Origin: Sorangium cellulosum | Lineage (GTDB): Bacteria > Myxococcota_A > Polyangia > Polyangiales > Polyangiaceae | Assembly: GCF_002950945.1 (NCBI RefSeq) | Contig: NZ_CP012673.1 | Span: 558,001-622,000 of the forward strand | Length of the DNA: 64,000 nucleotides | Reading direction: 5' to 3' | Shown here: positions 1-6,968 of the stretch, piece after piece | How positions within the stretch are numbered: the first letter of the stretch is position 1 | Layout: the number at the start of each line of letters is the position of its first letter | The notes under the pieces: model-generated | Told to the model about the DNA's origin: nothing | The model's database searches: none | What the model saw: the letters and a program-made list of their open reading frames with translations, nothing else | Position numbers and translations under genes: made by a program

Positions 1-1
1 G

Positions 2-982
2 CCCGGCGGCACCGCCGCGGTGCGGTTCCCCGACGGCGCCGTGTGGACCGGCGCGACGGGCCTCCGCCGGATCGATCCGCCCGAGCCGATGGCGCCCGGC
101 AGCGTCCTCCGGATCGGCAGCGTCACGAAGACCTTCGTCTCCACGGTGCTGCTCCAGCTCTGGACCGAGGGCGCGATCGACCTCGACGCGCCGCTCTCCA
201 CGTGGCTCGACCTCGTGCCGGACGGCGACGTCGTCACCCTCCGCCAGATCCTCAACCACACGAGCGGCATCCCCGACTACTTCGAGAGCGCCGCCTTCCT
301 CGAGGCGCTCTTCGCGGAGCCGCAGCGACCGTGGGCGCCCGAGGAGCTCGTCGCCTACGGCGTCGCGCAGGAGCCGTACTTCGCTCCCGGCACCGGGTGG
401 CGGTACTCCAACACGAACTACATCCTCGCCGGCCTCGTCCTCGAGGCGGCGACCGGCCGCCCCGCCGTGGAGGAGCTCCGGCGGCGCGTCCTCGATCCAC
501 TCGAGCTCGGGTCCACGTTCCTCGACGCCTCCGAGCCGGTGCCGGTCGAGCTCGCGCGCGGCTACTTCTCCAGCGAGGAGATCACGCTGCTCGACACCAC
601 GACGCGTTACCACGAGTCGCAGGGCTGGACGGCGGGCTCGCTGGTCTCGAGCGCCTCCGACGTCGCGCGGTTCATGGCGGCGCTGCTCGACGTCGGCGGC
701 GGCGGCCTGCTCGAGGCGCCCGCGCTCGCCGAGATGAAGACGTTCCTCCCGCTCGGACACCCCACCTACACGGGCTACGGGCTCGGGCTCTTCGCGCGGG
801 AGAGCGCGATCGGCCCGACCTACGGCCACGGCGGCGCGACCACGGGGTACCTCGCCAGCGCCTACTACGCGCCCGCGAAGGGCGTGACCGTCACCGTGCT
901 CCTGAGCCTCACGGGCGGCAGCGCCGACGCGGACGTGGTCGCCGACGCGCTCTTCGAGGTGCTCGGCGACGCCGCCTTCTGA
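2..982 (+). CDS. Serine hydrolase, beta-lactamase family (class C / D-aminopeptidase type), 5' truncated
   Basis: Partial gene: the reading frame is open to the left edge and the family normally has about 30-50 more residues before the first visible ones, so the start lies outside the window. The active-site SxxK motif (SVTK, 34 residues after the GTG at position 20) sits in the usual context IGSVTKTF. A Tyr-x-Asn motif (YSN in GWRYSNTNY) and an HGG motif (YGHGGATTGY) take the places of YxN and KTG of class C enzymes. This fits the beta-lactamase-related serine hydrolases (PF00144), which include esterases, D-aminopeptidases and transpeptidase-like enzymes; the substrate cannot be read from sequence. 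The stop at 980-982 is followed by a convergent alpha/beta hydrolase gene only 17 bp away. Confidence 0.85.
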   Translation, partial: PGGTAAVRFPDGAVWTGATGLRRIDPPEPMAPGSVLRIGSVTKTFVSTVLLQLWTEGAIDLDAPLSTWLDLVPDGDVVTLRQILNHTSGIPDYFESAAFLEALFAEPQRPWAPEELVAYGVAQEPYFAPGTGWRYSNTNYILAGLVLEAATGRPAVEELRRRVLDPLELGSTFLDASEPVPVELARGYFSSEEITLLDTTTRYHESQGWTAGSLVSSASDVARFMAALLDVGGGGLLEAPALAEMKTFLPLGHPTYTGYGLGLFARESAIGPTYGHGGATTGYLASAYYAPAKGVTVTVLLSLTGGSADADVVADALFEVLGDAAF

Positions 983-999
983 ACCGATTCAGCGGTGGC

Positions 1000-1701
1000 T
1001 CAGCCGGCCGCCGCCGCGAGGATCTCGCGCACGATCGCGACCACCTCGTCCGGGCGCGACAGGAAGGGAGAGTGGCTCGTCGCCAGCCGCCGCACCGCGC
1101 TCGCGCGCTGCGACATCGCCTCTTGCGCGAAGACGGGGATCGCGTTGTCGCGCTCGCAGATCACGTACGTGGACGGCAGCTCCCGCCAGGCCGCGTTGCG
1201 CAGCGGCTGCGTGAACGCCGCCTTGGCCTGAGGCTCTAGCGCGGCCTCGGCGGCCGCCGCCACCTCTTCCGTGCAGTCGTTGTAGAAGACGTCGCGCGGG
1301 TTCGCGGGCGTCACCGTCTTGCCGTCCGCCGAGGTGATCCACCACGGCGGCTCGTTGCCGCCGATCGCCGACAGCAGCGAATCTCCGCGGTCGAGCTGGA
1401 ACGCGCACAGGTACACGACGTGAGCGACCTTGCCCGTCCCGGCCGCCACCTCCGTGACCGGCAGCCCCCCGTAGGAGTGCGCGACCACGACCGCCTTCCC
1501 GGGCACCTCCGCGAGCGCCGCCCGCACCACGTCGGCGTCCGCCGCGAGGCTGCCCAGCCGGCCCGCGTCGGGCCCGGCGCTCGGTAGATCGGGCACGCGG
1601 ACGTCGATCCCGCCGCCGATCAGCTGGCACGCGACCTGGGACCAGCACGACGGCCGGTGCCAGGCGCCGTGGACGAGGACGACCGAGGGGGCTGCGCGCA
1701 T
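1000..1701 (-). CDS. Alpha/beta hydrolase (salicylate esterase / hydroxynitrile lyase-like)
   Basis: A 233-residue single-domain alpha/beta hydrolase. The oxyanion-hole segment HGAWHRPSCW follows the first strand at residues 11-20. The nucleophile elbow is HSYGG with Ser76, and a late SHSPF supplies the probable catalytic His. The HGAWH start and the His at the first position of the elbow resemble plant-type esterases and the bacterial EstC-like subfamily. ATG at 1701 is the first start upstream of the conserved first strand. The gene is divergent from iclR (start 1978), and the 276-bp gap holds a 9-bp tandem repeat and an IclR-like operator. The substrate is unknown; a small ester is an inference from the family. 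Confidence 0.85.
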   Translation of the reverse strand: MRAAPSVVLVHGAWHRPSCWSQVACQLIGGGIDVRVPDLPSAGPDAGRLGSLAADADVVRAALAEVPGKAVVVAHSYGGLPVTEVAAGTGKVAHVVYLCAFQLDRGDSLLSAIGGNEPPWWITSADGKTVTPANPRDVFYNDCTEEVAAAAEAALEPQAKAAFTQPLRNAAWRELPSTYVICERDNAIPVFAQEAMSQRASAVRRLATSHSPFLSRPDEVVAIVREILAAAAG

Positions 1702-1813
1702 GGGCTCTCCTTGCCTTCGCTGCTCGTGGAGCGAGCGCTCCGGACGTTATCCGAGCCGGTCGATCGACACCAGCGCCCGCGTCGCCGGCGCCCGCGGCCA
1801 TCCGCCATCCCGC

Positions 1814-1876
1814 GCGCCTCTTGCGCCTCTTGCGCCTCTCGCGCCTCTCGCGCCTCTCGCGCCTCTCGCGCACCTC
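1814..1876. repeat. Tandem 9-bp repeat in divergent promoter region
   Basis: Six consecutive 9-bp units, gcgcctct followed by t or c (1814-1867), and a seventh imperfect unit (1868-1876) lie in the 276-bp gap between the divergent hydrolase and iclR genes. The unit is three codons long, so any frame stays open through it. Because it sits where both promoters should be, copy number changes could alter promoter spacing; this is inference. Confidence 0.8.
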
Positions 1877-1958
1877 GATCGCGCCTCCCTCGCGCACCCC
1901 CCGCGCGCGATCCTGCCGTGCCCTGGACCGCGGCCCGCCCGTGGGCTACACCATCTAT

Positions 1959-1973
1959 CGGAACGTAATTCCG
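1959..1973. promoter_or_regulatory. IclR-type operator palindrome
   Basis: CGGAACGTAATTCCG is a 15-bp sequence with perfect 5-bp arms (CGGAA and TTCCG) around a 5-bp centre. It closely matches the known E. coli IclR box (GGAA, about 5 bp, TTCC). It ends four bases before the ATG of the iclR gene at 1978, so it fits an autoregulatory site. No Shine-Dalgarno sequence fits between it and the ATG, so the transcript may be leaderless. Confidence 0.6.
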
Positions 1974-1977
1974 AATA

Positions 1978-2688
1978 ATGGAACGATCTGGAACCGTCGA
2001 CAAGGCCGTGCGTGCCCTCGAGGCGCTGCACTCGAGCGGCGGCAGCGCCTCCCTCGCGGAGCTCGCCGCGCGGCTCCGCATGCCCAAGGCCACGCTGCAC
2101 CGGCTGCTCGCGTCGCTCGCCGTGCACGCCCTGGTCGAGCAGGACGGCGAGGGCCGCTACCGGCTCGGCGTCGGCCTCATCCGCCTCGGGCTGGGCGCGC
2201 AGGCGCTCGATCCCGTCGCCCGTGTGGCCAGGCCCGAGCTCGAGCAGGCCGCGCGCGCCTTCGGCGAGACGTTCTTCCTCGTCGCCGCGCGCGGCGGCCG
2301 GCTCGTCGTGCTCGACAAGGCGGAGGGCACCGGCCTCCTGCGCGCCGCGCCCACCGTCGGCGCCGAGGTCCCCGTCGACGTGACGGCGAGCGGCCGCCTC
2401 TACCTCGCGCACGCGCCGGAGCTCGTCGGCGCCGACGCCGGCCGCGCCGCGCCGCGGGCCGTGCAGCAGGCCAGAAAGCGCGGCTACGACGTGAACGAGG
2501 GGGAATGGATCAACGGGCTGACCGTGATCGCCGCCCCGGTGCTCGCGCGCGGCGGCCTGCACGGCTGCGTCGCCTGCGCCGCGGCGTCGCCGAACCTGCG
2601 CGGCCAGCGCCTGGAAGCCGCTGTGCGCCACACGCGCGACGCCGCCGAGAGCGTCGCGCGCTCTCTCCAGGGTGAAAGCAAGAGGTGA
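1978..2688 (+). CDS. IclR family transcriptional regulator
   Basis: A 236-residue regulator. The N-terminal winged helix-turn-helix spans about residues 5-65 (TVDKAVRALEAL, then ASLAELAARLRMPKATLHRLL), followed by the IclR effector-binding domain from about 80 to 230. The length is normal for the family. The ATG at 1978 directly follows an IclR-like palindrome (1959-1973), suggesting autoregulation and possibly leaderless translation. The stop (2686-2688) is four bases before the ATG of a class IV aminotransferase gene, so the two are very likely co-transcribed and the regulator probably responds to a substrate or product of that enzyme. The effector is unknown. Confidence 0.92.
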   Translation: MERSGTVDKAVRALEALHSSGGSASLAELAARLRMPKATLHRLLASLAVHALVEQDGEGRYRLGVGLIRLGLGAQALDPVARVARPELEQAARAFGETFFLVAARGGRLVVLDKAEGTGLLRAAPTVGAEVPVDVTASGRLYLAHAPELVGADAGRAAPRAVQQARKRGYDVNEGEWINGLTVIAAPVLARGGLHGCVACAAASPNLRGQRLEAAVRHTRDAAESVARSLQGESKR

Positions 2689-2692
2689 CGGC

Positions 2693-3583
2693 ATGAAGAC
2701 ATGGATCGATGGACGAATCGTCGACACGGCGGCTGCGACCGTGAACGTGACCGACCACGGGCTGCTCTACGGCGACGGCATCTTCGAGGGCATACGCGTC
2801 GTCGCCGGGCGCGTCTTCCGGATCGACCGCCACCTCGCCCGCCTCCAGGTCGGCGCCAAGGCGATCGGCCTCGAGCTGCCGCGCTCGCCCGACGCCCTCC
2901 GCGAGATCGTGGAGCAGACCGCGCGCGCCCACGGCCAGCGCGAGGCGTACGTCCGCCTCGTGATCACGCGCGGCGTGGGCCCGCTCGGCGTCGACCCCAC
3001 GACCTGCGAGCGCCCCGGGCTGTTCTGCATCGTCGGCCCGATCCGCCTCTTCAGCGACGAGCAGCGGAAGCGCGGCCTGGATCTCATCACGTCGAGCCAC
3101 CGCCGCCCCAACGCCGACGCGCTCGACATGCGCGTGAAGAGCCTCAACTACCTCGGCTCCGCGCTCGCCAAGCTCGAGGCCAGGCAGCGCGGCGCCGACG
3201 ACGCGCTGCTCCTGAACGCGCGCGGGCACGTGGCCGAGGCGAGCGTCGCCAACGTGTTCACGCTCCACGGCGACGTGCTCTCGACCCCGCCCGCCACCGA
3301 CGGCTGTCTCGAGGGCATCAACCGCGCGGCCGTGATGCAGATCGCCCGCTCGATCGGCCTCGACGTCAGGGAGCGCTCCCTCGGTCGCCTCGACTTCTTC
3401 GGCGCCGACGAGGTGTTCCTGACGGGCTCCGGCGCCGGCGTGATCGCGATGAGGAGCCTCGACGGCCGCACCATCGGCGCCGGCGAGCAAGGCCCCGTCA
3501 CGGCCCGCCTCACCTCGCTCCACCGGCGGCTCGCCGAGACCGAGGGCTCCGAGATCATCCCGGCCTCCGAGGGCCAGAGTTGA
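2693..3583 (+). CDS. Class IV PLP-dependent aminotransferase (branched-chain amino acid aminotransferase-like)
   Basis: A 296-residue fold-type IV aminotransferase. The PLP-binding lysine is Lys149 in MRVKSLNYLG. Early DHGLLYGDGIFEGIR is the usual signature around residues 21-35, AEAS at 181-184 supplies the conserved Glu, and EVFLTGSGAG near 240 matches the cofactor phosphate-binding loop of BCAT/D-amino-acid aminotransferases. The chosen ATG at 2693 has AAGAGG about 8 bases upstream; a possible start at 2672 overlaps iclR and lacks the alignment. It follows iclR by four bases, so it is the likely target of that regulator. BCAT (IlvE) is the best guess, but D-alanine or 4-amino-4-deoxychorismate-type activity cannot be excluded. 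Confidence 0.88.
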   Translation: MKTWIDGRIVDTAAATVNVTDHGLLYGDGIFEGIRVVAGRVFRIDRHLARLQVGAKAIGLELPRSPDALREIVEQTARAHGQREAYVRLVITRGVGPLGVDPTTCERPGLFCIVGPIRLFSDEQRKRGLDLITSSHRRPNADALDMRVKSLNYLGSALAKLEARQRGADDALLLNARGHVAEASVANVFTLHGDVLSTPPATDGCLEGINRAAVMQIARSIGLDVRERSLGRLDFFGADEVFLTGSGAGVIAMRSLDGRTIGAGEQGPVTARLTSLHRRLAETEGSEIIPASEGQS

Positions 3584-3633
3584 CCGGACGAGGCGGTGAG
3601 GGGAGGTGGGGGGCGAGGCGCGGAGCAGGGCGG

Positions 3634-4536
3634 TCAGCACTCGCGGGCGATGTCCGCGAACAGCCCACGTAGCCAGGTGTGCGCTTCGTCCTTGGCTTGC
3701 CGCTCGTGCCATACCTGATCCAGCGCGAAGCCGCCGAGCTCGATCGGCGGCTTCATGACGCGCAGCGCCTCCATGTCCGCGAACACCCGCGCCACGCGCG
3801 CCGGCACGGTCAGCACCAGATCGGTCTGGGCGACGATGAGCGGCGCCACGAGGAAGTGCGGGATCCGCAGCGCCACGCGGCGCGCGAGCCCGTGTTTGGC
3901 CAGCACGTCGTCGACCTGGCCGCCGGCCTCGCCGCGCGGGCTGATGAGCGCGTGCGGAAGGCTGCTGTACGCCTTGAGCGTGAGCTTGCTGCGCACCGCC
4001 GGGTGGTCCTTCCGCACGACGCAGACGAAGCGCTCCTCGAGCAGCCTTTGCCGGTAGAACCCCGCGGGCACCGAGGGGAACAGCCCGATCGCCAGATCGA
4101 TCTTGCCGGTCTCCATCGACCCGAACATGTCCTCCTCGTAGGAGCGCGCGATCAGGTCGACGTGGGGCGCGTCGGAGAAGAGCCTCTGCACGAGGCGCGG
4201 CATCAGGACGAGCTCGACGTAATCGGCCGTGGCGAGCGTGAACGCGCGGCGCGCCGTCGCGGGCTCGAAGCGCGCGCGGCGCACGACGTTCGCCTCGATC
4301 TCGGCGAGGGCCGCGCGCACGGGGCCGATGAGCTCCTGCGCGCGCGGCGTCGGCGTCATCCCCCGCGGCGTGCGCACGAGGACCGGGTCGTCGACCAGCG
4401 TGCGCAGGCGCCCGAGCGCGTGGCTCATCGCAGACTGGCTGAGCCCCACGCGGGCCGCCGCGCGCGTGACGCTCCCCTCCGCCAAGAGCGCGTCGAAGAC
4501 GACGAGCAGGTTCAGATCGATGGAGGCGAGATGCAT
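3634..4536 (-). CDS. LysR family transcriptional regulator (NodD-like subgroup)
   Basis: A 300-residue LysR regulator. It starts HLASIDLNLLVVFDALL, followed by the winged helix (VTRAAARVGLSQSAMSHALGRLR) and then the periplasmic-binding-protein-like effector domain. The IDLNLL opening is typical of the NodD/LeuO/SyrM-like branch. ATG 4536 is preferred because a G-rich stretch lies about 11 bases upstream and it fits family length; in-frame ATGs at 4545 and 4554 are alternatives. The start overlaps two ATGCAT palindromes (4531-4545). It converges on the aminotransferase gene; upstream lie three 18-bp iterons (4639-4686). No divergent partner abuts it, so its target is unclear. Confidence 0.88.
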   Translation of the reverse strand: MHLASIDLNLLVVFDALLAEGSVTRAAARVGLSQSAMSHALGRLRTLVDDPVLVRTPRGMTPTPRAQELIGPVRAALAEIEANVVRRARFEPATARRAFTLATADYVELVLMPRLVQRLFSDAPHVDLIARSYEEDMFGSMETGKIDLAIGLFPSVPAGFYRQRLLEERFVCVVRKDHPAVRSKLTLKAYSSLPHALISPRGEAGGQVDDVLAKHGLARRVALRIPHFLVAPLIVAQTDLVLTVPARVARVFADMEALRVMKPPIELGGFALDQVWHERQAKDEAHTWLRGLFADIAREC

Positions 4537-4970
4537 CGTATGCATGACCCCCATGCTAGTTATGAGTTGGTGGCGCGCCATGAGAAGCCCTGCTGTCGGG
4601 CCACGAACCGACCTCGCCCGGCCATGATTCGATTTGTGAAGATGCGTTAACCTGTAAAGATATGTTAAATTGTTAAGATGCGTTAAGGTCCTCGGCGCGG
4701 CGGTGACTCCGCTGCACCCGAATTCGAGGGCTCGACTCCGCGGCTCGAGGCGGCGAAGGGCGAGATCGCGGCGACGTCGTGGTCGCGGCGGCGGCGCCGG
4801 CCTGCGGGCTTCACGGCATCCTCGAAACCAGGGAGGAAGGCGGACGACAGGGTGCGGGATCGCCGCACGACGTGTGGACGCCACGGAGCGGCCTTCGAGG
4901 CTGGCCAACGCCGCGCAAATCAGTAGGTTACGGGCCCCGGCGAGGCCGGTACGCCAGGTGCCCTGCTGTA
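4537..4970. other. Intergenic region between lysR and ABC exporter operon
   Basis: This 434-bp gap separates the lysR gene (leftward) and the ABC exporter genes (rightward), so both promoters should lie here. It holds the three 18-bp AT-rich direct repeats at 4639-4686. Beyond those no convincing gene, palindrome or -35/-10 pair was seen. Confidence 0.6.
4639..4686. repeat. Three 18-bp-spaced AT-rich direct repeats (iterons)
   Basis: The 12-mer AAGATGCGTTAA occurs at 4639-4650 and 4675-4686, and the variant AAGATATGTTAA at 4657-4668. The spacing is exactly 18 bp from copy to copy. The bases between copies (cctgta, attgtt) are also T-rich, so this is one of the least GC-rich spots in the window. 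The arrangement resembles a multi-site operator or iteron for a DNA-binding protein, located between lysR and the exporter operon. The binding protein is unknown. Confidence 0.75.
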
Positions 4971-6968
4971 ATGTTGTCCGGCTCACATGGTGAACTCGGG
5001 GCGCCCCTTTCTGCGGGGCGGACCCGTGCGGGGCGTTCGCTGCTCCTGCGGCTGCTCGGCCTGAGCTGGGTGTACCGGGGGCGGGTCGCCCGGGTCCTCG
5101 GCTACCAGGTCGTCCTGCTGTCGCTGGGGCTGACGGGGCTCGGGCTGACGGGGCTCGCGATCGACCTGCTGCGCTACCGGCTCGACCCGTCGATCCGGCG
5201 GCCCGAGCTGCCGTTCGGGCTCGGCTGGCCGGTCGACGTCGACCGGGAGCCGCTGGGCGCGATCGTCGGGATCGGCGTGGTCATCCTCGCGATGGCGGCG
5301 CTGCGCGCGGTGCTCAACTACGGGTACGCGCTCGCGGTGGGGCACCTCGTCCACATGGAGATCGTCCCGGATCTCCGGGCGCGGGTGTACGACAAGCTGC
5401 AGCGGCTGAGCTTCCGGTTCTTCGACGCCAACAAGAGCGGCTCGTTGATCAACCGCGTCACCGGCGATGTCCAGCTCGTGCGCTCGTTCGTCGACGGCGT
5501 GCTGCTCCAGAGCGTCATCATGGTGCTCTCGCTCGGGCTCTACGTCGGGTACATGGTGCGCACCGACGCCCTCCTGACGCTCGCGTGCCTCGCGCCGACG
5601 CCGCTCATCTGGCTCGCGAGCACGCTGTTCGCGCGGTGGGTGCGGCCGGCCTACCTGCGCAACCGGGAGCTCGTCGACCGCATGGTCCTGAGCTTCACGG
5701 AGGGGCTGCAGGGCATCCAGGTCATCAAGGGGCTCGGGCGAGAGCAGGAGATCCACCGCCGCTTCGACGAGCGGAGCCGCGAGGTGCGCGAGCAGCAGCA
5801 GGACACCTTCTGGAAGGTCAGCGTGCTCAGCCCGACCATCGATCTGCTCGGGCAGACGAACCTCGTCATCCTGCTCGGCATGGGGGGGTTGCTCGTCGCG
5901 CGCGACCGGATGACGCTCGGGCAGCTCGTCGTGTTCGCCGGCATCCTCCAGCAGTTCTCCGGGCAGGTCGCGAGCATGGCGACGCTCGTCAACACCGCGC
6001 AGCAGAGCTTCATCGGGGCGCGGCGGGTCTTCGAGGTGCTCGACACCCCGGTCGAGATCGAGAGCCCCGGGGCGCCCGAGCGCCCTTCGCGGATCGAGGG
6101 GCACCTCGCCTTCGAGCGCGTCACGTTCGGTTACCAGGCGGGCCGGCCGGTGCTGCACGACGTCGATCTCGACATCGCGCCGGGGCAGTTCATCGCCGTC
6201 GTCGGTCCCACGGGCGCGGGGAAGAGCACGCTGCTCAGCCTGATCCCGCGCTTCTACGACCCGACCGCGGGGCGCGTCCTGCTCGACGGCATCGATCTCC
6301 GGCGCCACGACCTCGAGCTGCTCCGCCGGCGCACGGGGGTCGTCTTCCAGGACAACTTCCTCTTCAGCAACACGGTCGCGGCGAACATCGCGTTCGGCGC
6401 CCCGCACGCGACGCGGGAGCAGATCGAGCGCGCCGCGAAGATCGCCTGTGCTCACGAGTTCATCCGCGAGCTGCCCGAAGGCTACGACACCGAGCTCGGC
6501 GAGTCGGCGGTCAACCTCTCGGGCGGCCAGCGGCAGCGCCTCGCCATAGCGCGCGCCGTGCTGCTCGATCCGCCGCTGCTCCTGCTCGACGACCCGACCG
6601 CCGCGGTGGACGCGAGCACGGAGCGCGAGATCCTGGGCGCGATCCACAGCGCCACCCAGGGCCGGACGACGATCATGGCCACCCACAGGCCCCACCTGCT
6701 CCGCCGGGCAGACCAGGTGATCGTGCTCGACCGCGGCCGCATCGCCGAGCGGGGGACCCACGACGAGCTCCTCGGGCGCCGCGGCCACTACGCCAGCGCG
6801 CTCGCGCTGCACCACGCCCACGCCGCCGCGGCGCGCGCGGACGACACGCCCTCGCGCCGGGGCGCGGACGACAGGCCTTCACACCGGGGCGCGGACGACA
6901 CGCCCTCGCGCCGCGGCGGCGGAGGCGCGCGCCCCGCGCCGCCGGGGCGGACCGAGGAGCCGGCGTGA
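4971..6968 (+). CDS. ABC exporter, fused membrane/ATPase subunit 1 (degenerate catalytic site)
   Basis: A 665-residue half-transporter: six-helix ABC transmembrane domain (about 25-350) then a nucleotide-binding domain. Walker A is GPTGAGKS with Lys418, the signature is LSGGQ (516-520), and Walker B ends LLLLDDPT with Asp540. The next residue, normally the catalytic Glu, is Asp541; the H-loop His is present (ATHRPH). Subunit 1 of heterodimeric exporters such as TM287/288 shows this same Glu-to-Asp change. The C-terminal tail contains three 9-residue repeats (6837-6917). ATG 4971 is chosen because upstream residues match nothing. The stop overlaps the GTG of subunit 2 by four bases (GTGA), so both are made from one mRNA. 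The cargo is unknown; lipids, drugs or peptides are all possible. Confidence 0.9.
   Translation: MLSGSHGELGAPLSAGRTRAGRSLLLRLLGLSWVYRGRVARVLGYQVVLLSLGLTGLGLTGLAIDLLRYRLDPSIRRPELPFGLGWPVDVDREPLGAIVGIGVVILAMAALRAVLNYGYALAVGHLVHMEIVPDLRARVYDKLQRLSFRFFDANKSGSLINRVTGDVQLVRSFVDGVLLQSVIMVLSLGLYVGYMVRTDALLTLACLAPTPLIWLASTLFARWVRPAYLRNRELVDRMVLSFTEGLQGIQVIKGLGREQEIHRRFDERSREVREQQQDTFWKVSVLSPTIDLLGQTNLVILLGMGGLLVARDRMTLGQLVVFAGILQQFSGQVASMATLVNTAQQSFIGARRVFEVLDTPVEIESPGAPERPSRIEGHLAFERVTFGYQAGRPVLHDVDLDIAPGQFIAVVGPTGAGKSTLLSLIPRFYDPTAGRVLLDGIDLRRHDLELLRRRTGVVFQDNFLFSNTVAANIAFGAPHATREQIERAAKIACAHEFIRELPEGYDTELGESAVNLSGGQRQRLAIARAVLLDPPLLLLDDPTAAVDASTEREILGAIHSATQGRTTIMATHRPHLLRRADQVIVLDRGRIAERGTHDELLGRRGHYASALALHHAHAAAARADDTPSRRGADDRPSHRGADDTPSRRGGGGARPAPPGRTEEPA
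6837..6917 (+). repeat. Three 27-bp tandem repeats coding for a 9-residue unit
   Basis: Three in-frame 27-bp units (6837-6863, 6864-6890, 6891-6917) encode ADDTPSRRG, ADDRPSHRG and ADDTPSRRG at the C-terminus of ABC subunit 1. They lie after the last ATPase strand, so they form a hydrophilic charged tail on the cytoplasmic side and are probably dispensable for ATP hydrolysis. Confidence 0.85.

Noticed and set aside
1814..1876. Coding repeat protein in the divergent gap
   Set aside because: The frames through the 9-bp repeat have no plausible start or domain; the gap lies between two divergent genes and is best read as regulatory.
4639..4686. CRISPR array
   Set aside because: The copies are only 12 bp with 6-bp spacers, far too short; no cas gene is present.
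4983..6821. Long open frame on the minus strand opposite ABC subunit 1 (612 codons)
   Set aside because: Strong GC bias keeps the opposite strand open; the product is Arg/Glu-rich low complexity and the ABC domains on the plus strand are unmistakable.
5585..6964. Plus-strand upstream extension of ABC subunit 2 (about 460 codons)
   Set aside because: It lies in another frame of subunit 1, is Arg/Pro-rich, and the real start is the GTG at 6965 overlapping the stop of subunit 1.
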